Assembly (NCBI GenBank): GCA_028283655.1
Contig: JAPWKE010000003.1
Span: 62,001 to 126,000, forward strand
DNA length: 64,000 nt
Direction of reading: 5' to 3'
Source: Acidobacteriaceae bacterium
Lineage (GTDB): Bacteria > Acidobacteriota > Terriglobia > Terriglobales > Acidobacteriaceae
The notes under the pieces were generated by a model. That model was not told the DNA's origin, did no database searches, and saw only the letters and a program-made list of their open reading frames with translations. Made by a program: the position numbers and the translations under genes. Shown here piece after piece: positions 61,391 to 64,000 of the stretch (within the stretch, counting starts at the first letter, position 1; each line of letters begins with the position of its first letter).

Positions 61391-62524
61391 TTGCTTTTCT
61401 GGCTGCTTTATCAAAAGCTCTTTCCGTACTTTCGCCTGTTCCGAATTTTTCGGTACGTTACGTTTCGCTGCGTCTTCGCGAGCCTGACGGCGTTGCTGAT
61501 CGGGCTGCTGATTGGACCGTTTGTGATTGATCGGCTGCGGCAGTTTCAGATTGGCCAGTACATCCGCGAAGAAGGTCCGCAGAGCCACCAGAAGAAGGGT
61601 GGTACGCCGACGATGGGCGGCGTGCTGATCTGCATCAGCATTCTGGTCCCGACGCTGCTCTGGAGCGATCTGTCGAATCCCTTTGTGTGGCTGGTGATCT
61701 TCTCGACGCTGGCGTTTGCGGCGATTGGCTTTGCAGATGACTACATCAAGGTGGTGCATAAGCGGAACCTTGGGCTTACGTCGAAGCAGAAGTTGCTGTG
61801 TCAGTTTGTGGCGAGTGGAGCGGTGGCGATTGCGCTGCTGGTGCTGGATTGGCGCGGCATTTATTCGACGCGGCTGGTCGTGCCGTTTCTGAAGCAGTAC
61901 AGGCCGAACCTGATTATCGACAGCCTGCTACATACGCATCTTTGGCCGCTGGCTTTTTTGCCGTTCGTGCTGTTTGTGATGTTTGTGATCACGGGTTCGT
62001 CGAACGCCGTGAACCTGACCGATGGGCTGGATGGGTTAGCGATTGGCTGCACGATCATCGCTGCTGGTGCGCTGACAATGCTGACGTATGTGAGTGGCCA
62101 TGCGGTGTTTTCAAATTATCTCGAGCTGCAGCGAATGCCTGCGGTCAGCGAGCTGACGATCTTCTGCGGAGCGATGGTGGGGGCCTCGATCGGCTTCCTT
62201 TGGTACAACGCTCATCCGGCGGAGATCTTCATGGGTGACGTTGGATCGCTTATGCTGGGCGGCGCGATTGCGACGGTCGCGGTAGTGATCAAGCAGGAAC
62301 TGCTGCTGCCGTTTATAGGCGGTGTGTTCATCCTGGAAGCGCTGAGTGTGATGCTGCAGGTGGGCAGTTATAAGCTGCGCAAAGGCAAGCGTATCTTCCG
62401 CATGGCGCCGATTCATCATCACTTCGAACTGCTGGGATGGAGCGAGTCGAAGGTGATTGCGCGGTTCTGGATTCTGGCGCTGGTGTTTGCGCTGTTTGCG
62501 TTGACTACGTTGAAGCTGAGGTAG
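61391..62524 (+). CDS. mraY: Phospho-MurNAc-pentapeptide transferase
   Basis: This 377-residue integral membrane enzyme makes lipid I from UDP-MurNAc-pentapeptide and undecaprenyl phosphate. About ten membrane segments are seen. Motifs are EEGPQSHQKKGGTPTMGG, FADDYIKVVHKRNLGL (the catalytic Asp pair near 116-117), SSNAVNLTDGLDGLAIG and MAPIHHHFELLGW. The start is a TTG at 61391 with GGAGG about eleven bases upstream; no ATG gives the usual N-terminus. In most dcw clusters murD follows directly. Here the mazF stop codon lies eight bases beyond mraY on the other strand. Confidence 0.95.
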   Translation: MLFWLLYQKLFPYFRLFRIFRYVTFRCVFASLTALLIGLLIGPFVIDRLRQFQIGQYIREEGPQSHQKKGGTPTMGGVLICISILVPTLLWSDLSNPFVWLVIFSTLAFAAIGFADDYIKVVHKRNLGLTSKQKLLCQFVASGAVAIALLVLDWRGIYSTRLVVPFLKQYRPNLIIDSLLHTHLWPLAFLPFVLFVMFVITGSSNAVNLTDGLDGLAIGCTIIAAGALTMLTYVSGHAVFSNYLELQRMPAVSELTIFCGAMVGASIGFLWYNAHPAEIFMGDVGSLMLGGAIATVAVVIKQELLLPFIGGVFILEALSVMLQVGSYKLRKGKRIFRMAPIHHHFELLGWSESKVIARFWILALVFALFALTTLKLR

Positions 62525-62532
62525 GACGTGAG

Positions 62533-62868
62533 TCAGGCTGAACGAATTGCAGCTATTAATGTTTCTCGAATTTGCTCAAAGGCTGTGGTGCTTAGCTGGC
62601 CGAGCGTTTGTGTGATGAGATTCTCATGTGCTGAAAATAACTTCGTCGGGCGAGCATAGCTCACATGAGGAAGGCCGCCGGAAACGAAGGATGGTTTGTC
62701 GAGTGCAACGGCAAAGCGATCTGCAAAAGGATTGCTTGTGATTTGGCAGATAATCCAGTCGTGATGCTGTAACGGCACGAGAAGCAACGCTGGGCGAAGC
62801 TTGCGACCTGTGAGGTCGGAGTAAGGAAATGGAACAGCGACTACTTGACCAGCTGCAAGTATGCCCAT
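62533..62868 (-). CDS. MazF/PemK-like toxin endoribonuclease
   Basis: This 111-residue protein has the PemK/MazF fold: GQVVAVPFPYSDLTGRKLRPALLLVPLQHHDWIICQITS. It keeps the arginine-proline pair (RKLRPALLL) and the ITS segment that form the RNA-cleaving site. Members cut mRNA at short sequence motifs. The start overlaps the end of the upstream antitoxin gene by 28 bases in another frame, typical for toxin-antitoxin pairs. It stands antisense between mraY and murD and is AT-richer than its neighbours, suggesting acquisition by transfer. Active toxin function is inference from the family. Confidence 0.85.
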   Translation of the reverse strand: MGILAAGQVVAVPFPYSDLTGRKLRPALLLVPLQHHDWIICQITSNPFADRFAVALDKPSFVSGGLPHVSYARPTKLFSAHENLITQTLGQLSTTAFEQIRETLIAAIRSA

Positions 62869-63044
62869 GCTTCGTCCTCTTCCGGTCGCAACCAGTCGGC
62901 GAGTGCTTGTTCTGAGGCCTGGTAGAGTTCGTGATCTGCTGAGTCCCAGACCAGCGTTGCGTGACCATTGGGCAGAGTAATAGACGCATCTACTGGGCGG
63001 ATATTGCCGACTTTGTCGATTACGACCTCAACAGACCTTGTCAT
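62841..63044 (-). CDS. Antitoxin of the MazF-like pair
   Basis: This 67-residue protein begins MTRSVEVVIDKVGNIRPVD, resembling an AbrB-type or related antitoxin N-terminus (VxIDxxGxIxP). It ends with an acidic helix SEQALADWLRPEEDEAWAYLQLVK that could fit the toxin surface. It is the upstream partner of the mazF-like gene and overlaps it by 28 bases. ATG at 63044 with GAGG upstream; a longer frame to 63365 runs inside murD and is not supported. The start lies 61 bp from the murD start, head to head, so the pair's promoter must overlap the murD leader. The exact antitoxin family is not certain. Confidence 0.75.
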   Translation of the reverse strand: MTRSVEVVIDKVGNIRPVDASITLPNGHATLVWDSADHELYQASEQALADWLRPEEDEAWAYLQLVK

Positions 63045-63105
63045 CTCAACCTCGCGCTGGCGATCTTGATACAGTGCGATGATAGCAGTCGAGGAATTTG
63101 CGCGG

Positions 63106-64000
63106 ATGAGCATGGACGTCAAAGGCAAACGGATTCTGGTTGCAGGCATTGGGAAGAGCGGGCTTGCGGCGGCGCACTTTTTGAAGCAGCGTGGAGCGCG
63201 GGTGACGATCTCGGATTCGCGTCCGGCGACGTTGATTGCGGAGCTTCCGGGGTTGTTGGATAGTGCTGTCGATGTTGAGGTTGGCGGGCATGGCTTGCTG
63301 ACCTTTCGTCGGCAGGATTTGATTGTAGTTTCGCCAGGTGTGCCGCTGAGCGTGCCGGAGATCAAGCAGGTACGCGCGCTCGGGATGCGTGTGATCGGCG
63401 AGTTGGAGCTGGGGTATCAGTTCCTCGCAGGTGAGGTGATTGCGATCACCGGATCGAATGGCAAGACCACGACGACGACGCTGGTGGGCGAGATTTTGCA
63501 GGCCTCTGGCAAGCCTACGCAGGTGGGTGGGAATATCGGTACGCCTGTGACCGAGATGGTGGAGGGCTCGACAGCGGAGACGTGGTCTGTGCTTGAGGTT
63601 TCCAGCTTTCAACTGGAAACGATCGAGACGTTCAAACCTCGCATTGCGGCGGTGTTGAACATTACGCCCGATCATCTCGATAGGCATGGGTCGTTTGAGA
63701 ACTATGCGGCGGCGAAGGCGCGCATCACCGAGAAGCAGGATGCGAGTGATTTCCTGGTATTGAACGGTGAGGATGAGCCGACGAAGCTGGTCGCTGCGAA
63801 GACGAAGGCGCAGATTTTCTGGTTTAGCGCGAAGCGGCAGGTGAAGCGCGGAGCGTTTGTGGATCGCGATGCGGTGGTGTTTCGTCGCGAAGAAAATGGG
63901 CCGTTTGAGCCGGTGTTGCCGGTGAGCGAAATTCCGCTGGCCGGGCAGCACAACGTGGAGAATGTGCTGGCTGCGGTGGTAATGGCGAAGCTGGCGGGTG
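63106..64000 (+). CDS. murD: UDP-MurNAc-L-alanine:D-glutamate ligase, 5' part
   Basis: The first 298 codons of a MurD gene run off the right edge. MurD adds D-glutamate to UDP-MurNAc-L-Ala. Visible parts are GKRILVAGIGKSGLAAAHFLKQRGARVTISDSR (Rossmann-like UDP-binding domain), VSPGVP, ITGSNGKTTTTTLVGEI (P-loop), GGNIGTPV, LEVSSFQLETI, NITPDHLDRHG and PLAGQHNVENVLAA. The ATG at 63106 is preceded by GAGGAA nine bases upstream; a second ATG lies two codons later. The gene is partial only because the window ends. Between it and mraY lies an antisense toxin-antitoxin pair. Confidence 0.95.
   Translation, partial: MSMDVKGKRILVAGIGKSGLAAAHFLKQRGARVTISDSRPATLIAELPGLLDSAVDVEVGGHGLLTFRRQDLIVVSPGVPLSVPEIKQVRALGMRVIGELELGYQFLAGEVIAITGSNGKTTTTTLVGEILQASGKPTQVGGNIGTPVTEMVEGSTAETWSVLEVSSFQLETIETFKPRIAAVLNITPDHLDRHGSFENYAAAKARITEKQDASDFLVLNGEDEPTKLVAAKTKAQIFWFSAKRQVKRGAFVDRDAVVFRREENGPFEPVLPVSEIPLAGQHNVENVLAAVVMAKLAG

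Noticed and set aside
63045-63365. An extended antitoxin frame running antisense into murD
   Set aside because: The extension is the reverse shadow of murD; a proper start with GAGG lies at 63044.

Overview
The window looks like a chromosomal segment of an acidobacterium of the Terriglobia type (Granulicella, Terriglobus or Edaphobacter-like). This is inferred from gene content, because no database search was possible. The clues are a moderately high GC content, secreted proteins typical of that group (a VWFA-related protein, a carboxypeptidase-regulatory-like protein, Ig-repeat exported proteins), pectin and glycan hydrolases, and the style of the dcw and ribosomal clusters. GTG and TTG starts are common (rpsL, fusA, mraZ, murF, mraY). 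I see no IS element, prophage, CRISPR array or rRNA gene, and only one tRNA gene.

Layout. 1-5 kb: the 3' end of tex, then a convergent pair of secreted glycosidases (GH28 followed by GH2). 5-13 kb: a small lipoprotein, a carboxypeptidase-regulatory-like exported protein, an unusual VOC-lumazine synthase fusion followed by nusB, a large Ig/beta-propeller lipoprotein and an S9 peptidase. 13.5-18 kb: the str operon rpsL-rpsG-fusA-tuf, with 7-bp-period repeats just after the stop codons of three of its genes. 18-37 kb: a small exported Gly/His-rich protein, then rpmG-tRNA-Trp-secE-nusG-rplK, an inserted block of three minus-strand genes (TonB-like protein, radical SAM protein, GT-C-like membrane protein), then rplA-rplJ-rplL-rpoB-rpoC. 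37-53 kb: accessory genes (VWFA protein, S1/P1 nuclease, RcnB-like protein, VOC protein, SRPBCC proteins, orphan hybrid PAS histidine kinase, SnoaL-like protein, dicarboxylate symporter, esterase, lamin-tail/Ig protein, dxs, fasciclin, DUF2127). 53.6-64 kb: the division and cell wall cluster mraZ-rsmH-ftsL-ftsI-(mini TSUP)-murE-murF-mraY-[antisense MazF toxin/antitoxin]-murD, which runs off the right edge.

How the genes work together. Two blocks supply translation and transcription machinery (elongation factors, ribosomal proteins, NusG, NusB, RNA polymerase core). One block builds peptidoglycan precursors and the septal transpeptidase. Intrinsic terminators sit at most convergent junctions, so transcription units can be drawn with fair confidence. 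The most unusual points are a Cys-rich, zinc-ribbon-like insertion near the N-terminus of RpoB, the VOC-RibH fusion, a toxin-antitoxin pair inserted antisense between mraY and murD, a split L11/L1 operon, a four-box 10-bp-period MraZ-type operator upstream of mraZ, and heptameric repeats in the str operon.
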